A stretch of 64,000 nt of DNA from JBGQDM01 sp041495845. Its GTDB lineage: Bacteria; Acidobacteriota; Terriglobia; Terriglobales; Acidobacteriaceae. Each line of letters begins with the position of its first letter. Within the stretch, counting starts at the first letter, position 1. A model generated the notes under the pieces. It saw nothing but the letters and a program-made list of their open reading frames with translations. It made no database searches and was not told the origin of the DNA. Below, piece by piece: positions 25,460-33,733 of the stretch. The stretch is taken from positions 1 through 64,000 of the forward strand of contig JBGQDM010000001.1 of NCBI GenBank assembly GCA_041495845.1, in the 5' to 3' direction. The position numbers and the translations under genes were made by a program.

Positions 25460-27528
25460 ATACCAGTAGCGTGAACGCTCCGGAAAAACCTCTCAGCCTG
25501 ACGGCCCGTCTGACCCTGGCCGGCGAATGGATTGTGCCGGTGGCGGCGGTGAGCCTGGTTTTTGTCATGCTGGTGCCGCTGCCGGCGGTTGTCCTGGACT
25601 TGCTGCTGGCGGTCAGTCTGGCCGCCGGAGTAGTGGTGTTGCTGGCCGCCTTGAACATCCTGCGCCCCGCGCAGTTTTCCGTTTTCCCCAGCCTGTTGCT
25701 GCTGCTGACTTTGTTCCGGCTGAGTCTGAATCTGGCGTCTTCGCGCCGCATCCTGCTGCACGGCAATGAAGGCGCCGGGGCGGCGGGACGGGTGATTGAA
25801 GCCTTTGGCCAGTTTGTGGTGGGGGGGAACTATGTGGTCGGGTTTGTGCTGTTCCTGGCCTTGATTGCCATTCAGTACATGGTGGTCAGTCACGGTGCCG
25901 TGCGCACGGCTGAGGTGACGGCGCGTTTCACCCTGGATGCGTTGCCCGGCAAGCAGATGGCGATTGATGCCGATCTCAATGCGGGATTGATTGATGAAGT
26001 GCAGGCGCGGGCACGGCGCGAACAGATTGCGCACGATGCCGAGTTTTATGGCGCCATGGATGGAGCGGCGCGCTTCAATCAGCGCGATGCATTGGCCACC
26101 ATTCTGATCACCGTGATCAACATTGTGGCTGGCTTCCTGATCGGTGTCTTCCAACTCGATATCCCTTTCCGCGAAGCCCTGCGCACCTACACCGTGCTCA
26201 CCGTCGGGGATGGCCTGGTGACCATGATTCCGTCCTTCCTGGTGGCCATGGCGGGTGGCTTAGTGGTGACGCGCGCGTCTTCTGCTACCAGTCTTTCCGC
26301 CGACGTGAGCCGGCAGTTATTTGCCGCGCGGCGGCCGCTGTGGATTGCGGCTTCGGTGCTGGCCGCCTTGGCGCTGATTCCCGGACTCCCCAAGCTGCCG
26401 TTTCTGCTCTGTGCGGGAACTTTGGCGATGTTGGCGCGGCGGCGGCAGGAGGCGGTAGAACCAGCAGCGGCAGCGGCGGCGGAAAGTCCGGCGGCGGAAT
26501 CGCTGGATGCGGTGCTGCAGTTGGACGATCTGGCGCTCGAAGTGGGCTATGCCCTGGTGCCGCTGGTCGATGCCGGCCGGGGCGGGCAACTGCTGGCGCG
26601 GATCCGCGCCCTGCGCACCAATCTGGCGCAGCAGCTGGGCTTCATCGTGCCGCCGGTGCACATCACCGACAACCTGCGTTTGAAACCGCGCGAGTACGTC
26701 ATCTCGCTGCGCGGGGTGGAAGTGGCGCGCTGGGAAATGCACGAAGACGAGCGGCTGGCCATCAGTTCGGAGGTATCGCCGCCGGCGCTGGGAGGTACAG
26801 CCACGCGCGAACCCGCCTTTGGCGTGGCCGCGGTGTGGATTCCTTCGGGGCTGGAGAGTCAGGCGCTGGCAGCCGGCTATGCCGTGGTCGACCAGACTTC
26901 GGTGCTGGCCACGCACCTCGCCGAAGTGCTCAAGCAGAACGCGCATGAATTGCTCAGCCGGCAGGAAACCAAACGCCTGCTGGACCGGCTGGCGGAGAGC
27001 CATCCCCGGCTGGTGGAGGAACTCGTGCCGAAGACGCTCAGCCTGGGCGAAGTGCAGCGGGTGCTGCAGCAGTTATTGCGGGAGCAGGTTTCGATTCGCG
27101 ACCTGGCGCGCATCCTGGAAGCGTTGCTGGATGCCGCGGTGGTCAATAAGGACGCGGTGTTTCTGGTCGAAGTGGTGCGGCAGGCGCTGGGTCGGGCGCT
27201 GGTGCAACCGCTCCTGGCGAGTGACGGCGGGTTGCGCGTGCTGACGCTCGAAGGTGGACTTGAAGTCGAATTGGGACAGGCCTTTCCGGCACGCGGCGGA
27301 GTGACATCCGGGGGATTGCAACCTCCGCTGGTGCGGCGGCTGCTCGAAGCCTTGCGCCGTTTGGGTGGCGAGCAGGTGGGGCTGACGGCCCCGGTCGTGC
27401 TGTGTCCTACTCCAGCACGCTTTCATCTGCGCCGTCTGCTTGAACCCTTTCTGCCCCGGGTGGTGGTGTTGTCGCCGGCCGAGATTCCGCCGCGGGTGGC
27501 GGTGCAGTCGGTGGGCACGCTGGGCTGA
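25456..27528 (+). CDS. flhA: flagellar type III export protein FlhA
   Basis: 690 residues. Eight membrane helices in the first half, then the large cytoplasmic ring domain. The FHIPEP-family pattern (RDALATILITVINIVAGFLI, TVGDGLVTMIPSFLVAMAGG) is complete, and the C-terminal domain has EVLKQNAHELLSRQE and LVQPLLASDGGLRVLTLEG. The ATG overlaps the flhB stop. In many bacteria flhF and flhG follow; here fliA is next. Confidence 0.97.
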   Translation: MNTSSVNAPEKPLSLTARLTLAGEWIVPVAAVSLVFVMLVPLPAVVLDLLLAVSLAAGVVVLLAALNILRPAQFSVFPSLLLLLTLFRLSLNLASSRRILLHGNEGAGAAGRVIEAFGQFVVGGNYVVGFVLFLALIAIQYMVVSHGAVRTAEVTARFTLDALPGKQMAIDADLNAGLIDEVQARARREQIAHDAEFYGAMDGAARFNQRDALATILITVINIVAGFLIGVFQLDIPFREALRTYTVLTVGDGLVTMIPSFLVAMAGGLVVTRASSATSLSADVSRQLFAARRPLWIAASVLAALALIPGLPKLPFLLCAGTLAMLARRRQEAVEPAAAAAAESPAAESLDAVLQLDDLALEVGYALVPLVDAGRGGQLLARIRALRTNLAQQLGFIVPPVHITDNLRLKPREYVISLRGVEVARWEMHEDERLAISSEVSPPALGGTATREPAFGVAAVWIPSGLESQALAAGYAVVDQTSVLATHLAEVLKQNAHELLSRQETKRLLDRLAESHPRLVEELVPKTLSLGEVQRVLQQLLREQVSIRDLARILEALLDAAVVNKDAVFLVEVVRQALGRALVQPLLASDGGLRVLTLEGGLEVELGQAFPARGGVTSGGLQPPLVRRLLEALRRLGGEQVGLTAPVVLCPTPARFHLRRLLEPFLPRVVVLSPAEIPPRVAVQSVGTLG

Positions 27529-27664
27529 CCGCGAGGTTGGCCCGGGGATGAAATGAAGGAACGCAGTCAGGGAATGAAACCAGAGGCGAAACCTGGGATG
27601 GCACGGGAAAACGGGGCGGGCAGGGAACCAGGGCCGCGCATGCAGACGGGAAAGGACTGGCCGG
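27529..27664 (+). other. purine-rich leader before fliA
   Basis: 136 bp, strongly G/A-rich on the coding strand, with related words (GGGATGAAATG, GGGAATGAAACC, GCGAAACC) but no clean tandem array. No open frame with coding character; flhF/flhG remnants are not visible. I found no -24/-12 or GCCGAT site. Confidence 0.45.
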
Positions 27665-28441
27665 ATGAAGGCAGGGGTAGAGGCCTATACGCAGTGGCAG
27701 AACGAGGAAGAACGCGAGCGCGTGCTGCTTGAGCAGATGCCGCAGGTGCATTACATCGCCCGGCGCATTCACGGACGGTTGCCGCGGCATGTGCCGCTCG
27801 AAGATCTGGTGCATGCGGGAGTGTTGGGTCTGCTCGATGCGCTGCACAAATTCGACCACGGCCGTCAGGTGCAGTTCCGGTCGTACGCCAAGTTTCGGAT
27901 TCGGGGCGCCATTCTGGACAGTTTGCGCGAGCTGGACTGGAGTCCGCGGGAACTGCGCCGCAAAGGGCGGCGGGTGGAGGAAGCACATCAGCAATTGCGT
28001 GTCCGGCTGGGGCGTTCGCCGTCCGAGAACGAGTTGGCGGTGGAAATGGGTCTGCCGTTACGCGATTTTCAAGCGTTGCTGGCGGAGTTAAAGGGGCTCG
28101 AGCTGGGCAGTCTGCATGTGGAGAATGCCAGCGAAGGCGGGCGGGATGAAGATCTGACGGAAAACCTGCCGGGTGCGCCGGAAGACAGTCCGTTTGAACA
28201 TTGTCTGGAAGGCGAGCGGCGAGCGTTGCTGGCGCGTCTGATTGCCGAGTTGCCGGAAAAAGAGCGTCAGGTGTTGGCGCTGTATTACTTCGAAGAACTG
28301 ACCATGAAAGAAGTCGGGGCGGTGCTGGGGGTGGGCGAATCGCGAGTGTCGCAAATCCATTCGTTGGCCATTGTGCGTTTGCGTTCGCGTTTGCATGAGA
28401 CTTCGGGAAGCGGAGTGAGCGCCGCCGCCGCCGGCCGCTGA
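27665..28441 (+). CDS. fliA: flagellar sigma factor FliA (sigma-28)
   Basis: 258 residues. Region 2 (VPLEDLVHAGVLGLLDALHKF, FRSYAKFRIRGAILDSLREL) is followed by DWSPRELRRKGR, typical of the FliA/WhiG family, region 3 (GRSPSENELAVEMGL) and region 4 with helix-turn-helix (EVGAVLGVGESRVSQIHS). It would transcribe the late genes from the sites at 31238, 37400, 44463 (minus), 44538 and 46508, and be held by FlgM (37.5 kb) until the hook is complete. Confidence 0.95.
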   Translation: MKAGVEAYTQWQNEEERERVLLEQMPQVHYIARRIHGRLPRHVPLEDLVHAGVLGLLDALHKFDHGRQVQFRSYAKFRIRGAILDSLRELDWSPRELRRKGRRVEEAHQQLRVRLGRSPSENELAVEMGLPLRDFQALLAELKGLELGSLHVENASEGGRDEDLTENLPGAPEDSPFEHCLEGERRALLARLIAELPEKERQVLALYYFEELTMKEVGAVLGVGESRVSQIHSLAIVRLRSRLHETSGSGVSAAAAGR

Positions 28442-28491
28442 AGGGGCAGGTGCCGAAGAGAGCAAGAATCCTTAACCAGATCGAGAAACAA

Positions 28492-28510
28492 GAAGTAAGA
28501 AGTAGAAGTA
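28492..28510 (+). repeat. GAAGTA(A) triplicate in the fliM leader
   Basis: GAAGTA occurs at 28492, 28499 and 28505 in tandem, within a 60-bp A/G-rich stretch that ends about 38 bp before the fliM ATG. It is the shortest of the repeat arrays that precede starts in this island. Confidence 0.6.
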
Positions 28511-28548
28511 AGAGAAATCAAGAAAACTTCGAAGCGATCGAGAGTGCG

Positions 28549-29514
28549 ATGAAAAAGCTGCTGAACCAGGAAGAAATTGATGCCATGTTTTTGGCCGCCC
28601 GGGGCGGAGCGGCAACCGCGGCGCGCAACGTACAGGGGTGGGATCCGACCCGTTTCCGTCAGTTGGGGGCGAGCCAATTGCAGACCATTAGCCAGTTGCA
28701 TGAGGGTTTTGCGCAGCAACTCACGCACTCTCTGGGCGCGTACCTGCAGGTCGGGTTGGACGCCAAACTGGTGTCTGCGGAATATCTGGCCTTTACCGAG
28801 TTTCTACAGCGCTTGCCGGAACAGACCTACCTGGCGGCTTTGACCGTGTCCCCGTTGATTTCGGTGGCCTTGCTGCAACTCGACCTGACGTTGGCGTTTC
28901 CCGTGATTGACCTGCTGCTCGGGGGGCAGGGGGTGGGTGAAGTGCCGGCGCGCGACCTGACCGAGATCGAAGCGGAAATTCTAGAAAGCGTGGTCACGCT
29001 GATCTGCCGCCAGTTGACGCTGGCGTGGGAAGCGCTGCAGCTGACCTTTACCTTTGAACAACGCAAGCGCACGGCGGAGGCGCAGCGCCTGATGGCGCCG
29101 GAAGAGAAGACGCTGGCCTTAAGCTTTGAACTCACGGTCCTCGGGGCGCGCGGCACCCTCAACCTCATCCTTCCGACGTTGCTGTCGAACACCTACTTGC
29201 GCAAGCTGGCTTCGGAAAAAAGTTACGTGCACCACGGCAGTTCGCCGGAGACCGTGCGCCATCTGCGGCAGCGGGTCCTGCCTTGCCCGTTCCTGCTCGA
29301 ACTGGCCTTCCCACGGCTGCGCGTGCCCCTCGACCAGTTGCTGGCGCTCGCCCCCGGGGATGTGCTGCCGCTGCCGGTGCGGCTGGATCGTCCGGCAGTA
29401 TTGCGGGTCGGGGAAGAAGTATTGTTTCTGGCGCGGCCGGTGCGGCAATCGGGACTGCGGTCCGCCCACCTTCTCGTCCGGCCGCAGGACCCACGCCGGA
29501 GTTTGCCCGCATGA
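28549..29514 (+). CDS. fliM: flagellar motor switch protein FliM
   Basis: 321 residues from ATG 28549, giving MKKLLNQEEIDAMF, the CheY-P binding peptide with which FliM normally begins; the open frame extends 99 bp upstream through the purine-rich repeat and should not be included. The middle CheC-like domain (LLGGQGVGEVPARDLTEIEA) and the C-terminal SpoA domain (LRVPLDQLLALAPGDVLPLPV) are present. Overlaps the next gene by 4 bp. Confidence 0.95.
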   Translation: MKKLLNQEEIDAMFLAARGGAATAARNVQGWDPTRFRQLGASQLQTISQLHEGFAQQLTHSLGAYLQVGLDAKLVSAEYLAFTEFLQRLPEQTYLAALTVSPLISVALLQLDLTLAFPVIDLLLGGQGVGEVPARDLTEIEAEILESVVTLICRQLTLAWEALQLTFTFEQRKRTAEAQRLMAPEEKTLALSFELTVLGARGTLNLILPTLLSNTYLRKLASEKSYVHHGSSPETVRHLRQRVLPCPFLLELAFPRLRVPLDQLLALAPGDVLPLPVRLDRPAVLRVGEEVLFLARPVRQSGLRSAHLLVRPQDPRRSLPA

Positions 29515-30377
29515 ACGCCGCCACCAATCCAGAGACCTTTCGGGCGCGCTATGCCGCGGTGTGGGCGGAAGCACTGGCTGCGGTGACGGGCCAGATCGTG
29601 GGCCAGGCTCGCTCGTATGAAGTCACCCCCTTGGTGGATGAAGCGGCGGCGGCTCCGGCGGAAAGCTTTTGGGTCATCGTGCGGCACCAAGGCGGCCTGC
29701 GCGGCGAGATGAGCATCCGTCTGGATCCGCGCGATGCGGCGGGTCTGGCCGCTTTGCTGCTCGGGAAGCCTGCTCCCACCGTCGTGACACCCGCAGAAGT
29801 TGCACCGGCAGAAAGTACACCTGACGAAGCGGTCCCTGCGGTCGTCGCTTTGCTGCAAGAACAAAAGGAGGCGGCCGAGGAATTCTTGCGGCAGGTGGTT
29901 GGGCATGTAGCCACTGGGCTACGTGCGCTGGCAGGAGAGGTGCAAGTCCAGGTAGCGGCGGCAGCGCGGCCGACTTGGGCAGTAGCGGCAGCGTATGCGC
30001 TGGTTCCGGGCGAAAGCACGGCGGCCCGTTTGGAACTGCGGCTGAGTGCGGCGCTGGAGGCAACACAGCCTGCGGCAGCAACCCCGCCCGCCGTGGTGGC
30101 GGTACCCGTGGCGGCTCCGGCGGCTCCCGCCGCCGCTTCACTGGATCCGTTTCTCGATGTGGCCATGGAGTTGACGCTGCACTTTGGCGAGTGCCGGATG
30201 CGGCTGGAAGAGGTCTTGGAATTGAGTGCGGGGGCGGTGGTCGAAATGAATCGCCGGGTACAGGAACCGGTGGAACTGCGGCTGGAAGGGCGACTGCTGG
30301 CGCGAGGCGAGGTGGTGGTGGTGGATGGGTGCTATGGGGTTCGAATTACGGAAGTGGCGACCGGACCGCGACACTGA
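29511..30377 (+). CDS. FliN/FliY-like motor switch protein with long N-terminal domain
   Basis: 288 residues. Residues 220-285 are a canonical SpoA/FliN domain (RMRLEEVLELSAGAVVEMNR, ELRLEGRLLARGEVVVVDG, GVRITEV). The first 180 residues have segments resembling a CheC/CheX-like fold (LRGEMSIRLDPRDAAGLAAL), without a clear ExxN phosphatase motif, then an Ala/Pro linker. This is the layout of FliY. Together with the 104-residue FliN at 21.8 kb it gives two FliN-type proteins. Start ATG 29511 is coupled to fliM. Confidence 0.85.
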   Translation: MNAATNPETFRARYAAVWAEALAAVTGQIVGQARSYEVTPLVDEAAAAPAESFWVIVRHQGGLRGEMSIRLDPRDAAGLAALLLGKPAPTVVTPAEVAPAESTPDEAVPAVVALLQEQKEAAEEFLRQVVGHVATGLRALAGEVQVQVAAAARPTWAVAAAYALVPGESTAARLELRLSAALEATQPAAATPPAVVAVPVAAPAAPAAASLDPFLDVAMELTLHFGECRMRLEEVLELSAGAVVEMNRRVQEPVELRLEGRLLARGEVVVVDGCYGVRITEVATGPRH

Positions 30378-31227
30378 AGCGGGGGTGGGCGCGGAGAAAG
30401 ACACGACCCGTTGCGGTGTGGACGATTGTCCATCGCGGTTTGAGCGTTGGCGCGGTTGGTGGCGGCGTCCGCTCCTGCGGCGGGTCGAAGGTGTTCTTTG
30501 CTGCCCGCATTGTTGGGAACGGCGATTGGCCAGCTGCCTCGATCGTCTTGACCGGGCGCCGGTGGTAGCCGCTGCCTCGCTACGGCCGCGGCTGGGATTG
30601 TTGTTGCTGGCGCGCGGTTCGATTCTCGAAACGGACTTACAGCGCGCTTTGGCCGCGCAACGTCGCGCGGGTGGTGGCCGTCTGGGTGAATATCTGGCGC
30701 GCGCGGGCGCGATTACCGAAGCGGAAATCATGGCGACGCTGGCGGACAACTGGGGAGTTGCCGTCCTGCCTCTGGATGCGCCTTTGGCGCCGGAACTGCT
30801 GGCGCTGGTTCCCGCGCCGATCTTGCGGGCGGGAGAAATGTTGCCGGTGCACTACCACGCGGGCAGCGGCCGGCTGCATTTGGGGTTTGGCACCGGAGTC
30901 GCCTACGATCCTTTATATGCAGTCGAGCACATGCTGGGCTGCCATACGCTTCCTTGTCTGGTGCCGGTGGGCCGCTTGAACGAGTTACTGATCACGCTCG
31001 AAGGCAGCACCCATCCGGCGCAGCGCATCTTTGAAAGTCTTTGTTCCCAGGAAGAAAAGGTGCGTATTATCACCAGCTTTGCCGATCGCTGGCAGGCGAA
31101 AAGCGTGCGGGTCGCGCGAGTGGGCAGTTACTTCTGGGTGCGGCTTGAGGGTGGGGACAGCTGCCGCGACCTGCTCTTCCGGCAGCCCTTGTCGGCAGCC
31201 CGACCCAGCCCTGTCGTTCTCCTCTAA
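30325..31227 (+). CDS. MshEN-domain protein with N-terminal cysteine cluster, putative cyclic-di-GMP receptor
   Basis: 300 residues. Two tandem 24-residue motifs of the MshEN type lie at 89-112 (RLGLLLLARGSILETDLQRA, ending LAAQ) and 119-142 (RLGEYLARAGAITEAEIMAT, ending LADN), matching RLGxxLxxxGxxxxxxLxxxLxxQ; the spacer is six residues instead of five and the last Gln of motif 2 is Asn. Such motifs bind cyclic-di-GMP in MshE-type ATPases, but no ATPase domain follows. Upstream, C30, C35, C60 and C63 could form a zinc site. The C-terminal 150 residues are not recognised. ATG 30325 overlaps the FliY-like gene by 53 bp; GTG 30385 or 30418 are alternative starts. Confidence 0.8.
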   Translation: MGAMGFELRKWRPDRDTEAGVGAEKDTTRCGVDDCPSRFERWRGWWRRPLLRRVEGVLCCPHCWERRLASCLDRLDRAPVVAAASLRPRLGLLLLARGSILETDLQRALAAQRRAGGGRLGEYLARAGAITEAEIMATLADNWGVAVLPLDAPLAPELLALVPAPILRAGEMLPVHYHAGSGRLHLGFGTGVAYDPLYAVEHMLGCHTLPCLVPVGRLNELLITLEGSTHPAQRIFESLCSQEEKVRIITSFADRWQAKSVRVARVGSYFWVRLEGGDSCRDLLFRQPLSAARPSPVVLL

Positions 31228-31237
31228 CGTTCTCCTC

Positions 31238-31265
31238 TAAAGCCGGTCTCCCCGGTTGCCGATGA
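31238..31265 (+). promoter_or_regulatory. candidate sigma-28 promoter for the HDOD-cheX genes
   Basis: TAAA (31238-31241), 16 bases, then GCCGATGA (31258-31265). This is the closest match in the window to the FliA consensus and shares the 16-base spacing of four other sites. It lies between the MshEN gene and the ATG at 31290. Confidence 0.7.
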
Positions 31266-31289
31266 GCATACCGGCAGCCGCCAACACCG

Positions 31290-32213
31290 ATGCCAACAAC
31301 TCTGCAATCCGCCACCGCTGTTTCCGCGACCACCGCCGCGCGGATGTGGTTGCTGCCGCCTCCACCCTGGCAGCAGGAAGAATCTTTGCCGCTGGCATTT
31401 GTACCGGTGTTGGACGGGTGGCTGCGAGCCTTGCGCGACGTCCTTGAGACGGCGCCGCTGGATTTGACGGAGGCGAGTTGGATTGTTCGGCAAGACCCGG
31501 GATTGGCGGCGCATGTGGTCCGGCTGGCGAATCATTCTGTGGGCGGCGACGAAGTTGCACCCGCGCTCACGATCGAGAGTTGTCTGGTTTTGGCGGGGCC
31601 AGAGCGGCTGCGCCGCGAACTGGGCCGGGCCCAAGGCTGGCAACTGGAAGCAGAAGGCAGCGAGGCCGCACCGTTTCTGCAAATGTGGGAATATAGCCGG
31701 CGGGTGGCGCGCTTGAGCGACCGTCTGGCGCGTGCCTTGAGCACGGTGGAACCTGATCTTGCCTATCTGGGTGGCTTGCTTTCATGTCTCGGACAAATTG
31801 CGGAACTGACTCGGGCGGGGCAGCGTTGGCGCGAACTCAGCCCTCACAGCTTTGATGAAAAGCATGCCGCCCCTGCCCATTTGGGTTCATGGTTGGGGTT
31901 GCACTGGTGCTTTCCCGCGGTGTTGCTCGATGTGCTGGAACATAGTGCCAGGCCGGAAGCCGCACTCGAACCCGAGTGGGTGCGTCTGGTGACGGCGGCA
32001 AGCCGGGCGGCGAGTTGCTGCGAGCGGGAATCAGCGGAGCTAGCCGGGTTGACCACCAATCTGGCGGTCCTTTTGCGCGAGTTGTTTTCCGCCCTGACCA
32101 CCGAAGCGGCCGTGGCCCTGGCAGGATCGCTCGGCCAGGAGTTTGTGGAGACTGAATTTCTGGATACGGATCCCGCGGCTGCTGGCTGTGCCGCATTTTT
32201 GCTAGCGGAGTGA
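31290..32213 (+). CDS. HDOD-domain protein with degenerate HD site
   Basis: 307 residues. The pattern SWIVRQDPGLAAHVVRLAN (about 65-83) and the helical arrangement that follows are those of HDOD domains. In the segment where HD proteins have GLLHDIG this one has GGLLSCLGQI, so both metal-binding residues are missing. HDOD proteins are common regulators in motility and chemotaxis loci, but no specific activity can be assigned. It is followed by cheX. Start ATG 31290; ATG 31344 (MWLLPPPPW) is possible. Confidence 0.75.
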   Translation: MPTTLQSATAVSATTAARMWLLPPPPWQQEESLPLAFVPVLDGWLRALRDVLETAPLDLTEASWIVRQDPGLAAHVVRLANHSVGGDEVAPALTIESCLVLAGPERLRRELGRAQGWQLEAEGSEAAPFLQMWEYSRRVARLSDRLARALSTVEPDLAYLGGLLSCLGQIAELTRAGQRWRELSPHSFDEKHAAPAHLGSWLGLHWCFPAVLLDVLEHSARPEAALEPEWVRLVTAASRAASCCERESAELAGLTTNLAVLLRELFSALTTEAAVALAGSLGQEFVETEFLDTDPAAAGCAAFLLAE

Positions 32214-32296
32214 ACCGGGGCGCGCGGTTATGTTCGCCAGCCGTTTCCACCGGAGCAGGTGAAAGTGCACGTGCTGCCGCTGCTGGAGGTCAAAGC

Positions 32297-32785
32297 ATGA
32301 CCACCATTGCGCCATCGATGACGCAACACCACGACCACAAGGAATGGCCAGCGCTGCTCGAACTGGCCACGCGGGAAGTATTTCATATCATGCTGGGAGC
32401 GGAACTGGCGTTGGAAGCGCGGCCCGAGGTGCTGCCGCCCGGTGAGTGTTCCGCCATGGTCGGATTTGCGGGACAGCTCTGCGGAGTGCTCACCATCCAC
32501 TGTACTGCCCGTACCGCCAACCGGGTGGCGGCGAGCATGCTCGGCATCCCGTTGGCCCAGGTCAACGAGCAGGCTTGGGACGCGCTCGGCGAAGTCTGCA
32601 ACATGGTAGCGGGAAATTTCAAAAACAAGCTGACCCACCTCAGCGCGAATTGCATGCTTTCCGTGCCCACCGTGATTGCTGGCGGCGACTATCGGATGTG
32701 TTCGCGGGCTGGAGCCGAAAACATGCAGGTCACGTTTCGGTTCGAAGGGGATCTGATTCGCATCGAACTTGAAATCCAGAGCTGA
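32297..32785 (+). CDS. cheX: CheX-like chemotaxis phosphatase
   Basis: 162 residues. CheX/CheC proteins dephosphorylate CheY-P. The catalytic ExxN motif is present in LGEVCNMVAGNFKNKL (about 97-112), with a single copy as in CheX, and the flanking strands (MVGFAGQLCGVLTIHC, VTFRFEGDLIRIELEI) fit the fold. ATG 32297 has GGAGG eight bases upstream; the frame is open further upstream but overlaps the HDOD gene. No cheY lies in the window, so its target is elsewhere, or it acts on a receiver of the local regulators. Confidence 0.88.
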   Translation: MTTIAPSMTQHHDHKEWPALLELATREVFHIMLGAELALEARPEVLPPGECSAMVGFAGQLCGVLTIHCTARTANRVAASMLGIPLAQVNEQAWDALGEVCNMVAGNFKNKLTHLSANCMLSVPTVIAGGDYRMCSRAGAENMQVTFRFEGDLIRIELEIQS

Positions 32786-32970
32786 AACTGGAGCAGGTGT
32801 GGTGCGCGCCCGGCAATCCTGACCCGGCAGGATTTTCCCAGTGACCCCGTTGGTGGATGGGCCGCCGACGGCGCGGCCCGCATCTTGTTGCCACCGCTCG
32901 ACCTTCCCAAAAGTACCGGCCAGTCCGCTTCCGGCGGTCTGGGTGCAGGTCTGTCCTGACGGAGCGTGTC
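32786..32970 (+). other. cheX-flgF intergenic region
   Basis: 185 bp. It holds a weak sigma-54-like site: GG at 32852-32853 and GC at 32864-32865 with the correct 10-base gap, but only TTGG and GC of the consensus are kept. GGAG at 32961 is the likely flgF ribosome-binding site. No other element was recognised. Confidence 0.3.
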
Positions 32971-33705
32971 ATGGACAGTGGATACTACGCCGCCTGCGCC
33001 GGTTTGCAAGCTCGCACGCAGGCCCTTGATTTCATTGCTAACAATCTGGCCAATGTGGAGACGCCGGGTTTTCGCGGCCAACAATCCACCTTTCGCTCGG
33101 TGCTGGCAGGTCCGGCAGCGGCCGCCAATGGTCCGTTGAACCGCGCCGTCAATGATTTTGGGGTGCTGGGCTCGAGCCGCGTGGATCTGGCCAGCGGCAA
33201 CCTGCAGCCGACCGGCAATCCGTTGGATTTAGCGCTGGCCGGGCAAGGATTCTTCGCGGTGGATACGCCGGCGGGAGTGCGCTACACGCGGCAGGGCAAC
33301 TTTAGAGTTTCCACGACCGGGCAGTTGGTGACCGCGGAAGGACATCGCGTCCTCGGGGAAAGCGGGCCGCTGCTGCTGGCGGGCGGGACTCCGATTGTCG
33401 GTGGGGATGGCACGCTGTCAGTGAAGGGCGCAGTGGCCGGCAAGTTGCGGCTGGTGCAATTTCCCGCGGGAACCAAACTGACGGCGGAAAGTAACGCGCT
33501 GTATGCCGCGCCGGAAAACACCGCGCTGCCGGCAACAACCACGCAGGTGCTGGGCGGGACACTGGAATCTTCAAATGTGCAACCACTGGCGGCGTTGGCA
33601 GCACTGATTACGGTGCAACGCCAGGCGGAGATGATGCAGCGGGCCATCACGCTCTTTCACACTGAATTTCAACGCATCGCCGCCACCGAGCTACCGCGCG
33701 TCTAG
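32971..33705 (+). CDS. flgF: flagellar basal-body rod protein FlgF
   Basis: Rod subunit, 244 residues. The N-terminal motif ANNLANVETPGFRGQQ, the central GQGFFAVDTPAGVRYTRQGN and the C-terminal SSNVQPLAALAALITVQRQ mark the FlgF/FlgG family, and the order before flgG and the shorter length indicate FlgF. ATG 32971 is chosen because it begins the family's MDSGYYAACAGLQ; the frame is open 114 bp upstream. Confidence 0.94.
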   Translation: MDSGYYAACAGLQARTQALDFIANNLANVETPGFRGQQSTFRSVLAGPAAAANGPLNRAVNDFGVLGSSRVDLASGNLQPTGNPLDLALAGQGFFAVDTPAGVRYTRQGNFRVSTTGQLVTAEGHRVLGESGPLLLAGGTPIVGGDGTLSVKGAVAGKLRLVQFPAGTKLTAESNALYAAPENTALPATTTQVLGGTLESSNVQPLAALAALITVQRQAEMMQRAITLFHTEFQRIAATELPRV

Positions 33706-33733
33706 GCGGGGGGAAAACAGGAGACTTGATCGC

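Noticed and set aside
28450..28548. N-terminal extension of FliM from a GTG
   Set aside because: Translates the purine-rich repeat into Lys/Arg/Ser-rich sequence; the FliM N-terminal CheY-binding peptide begins at 28549.
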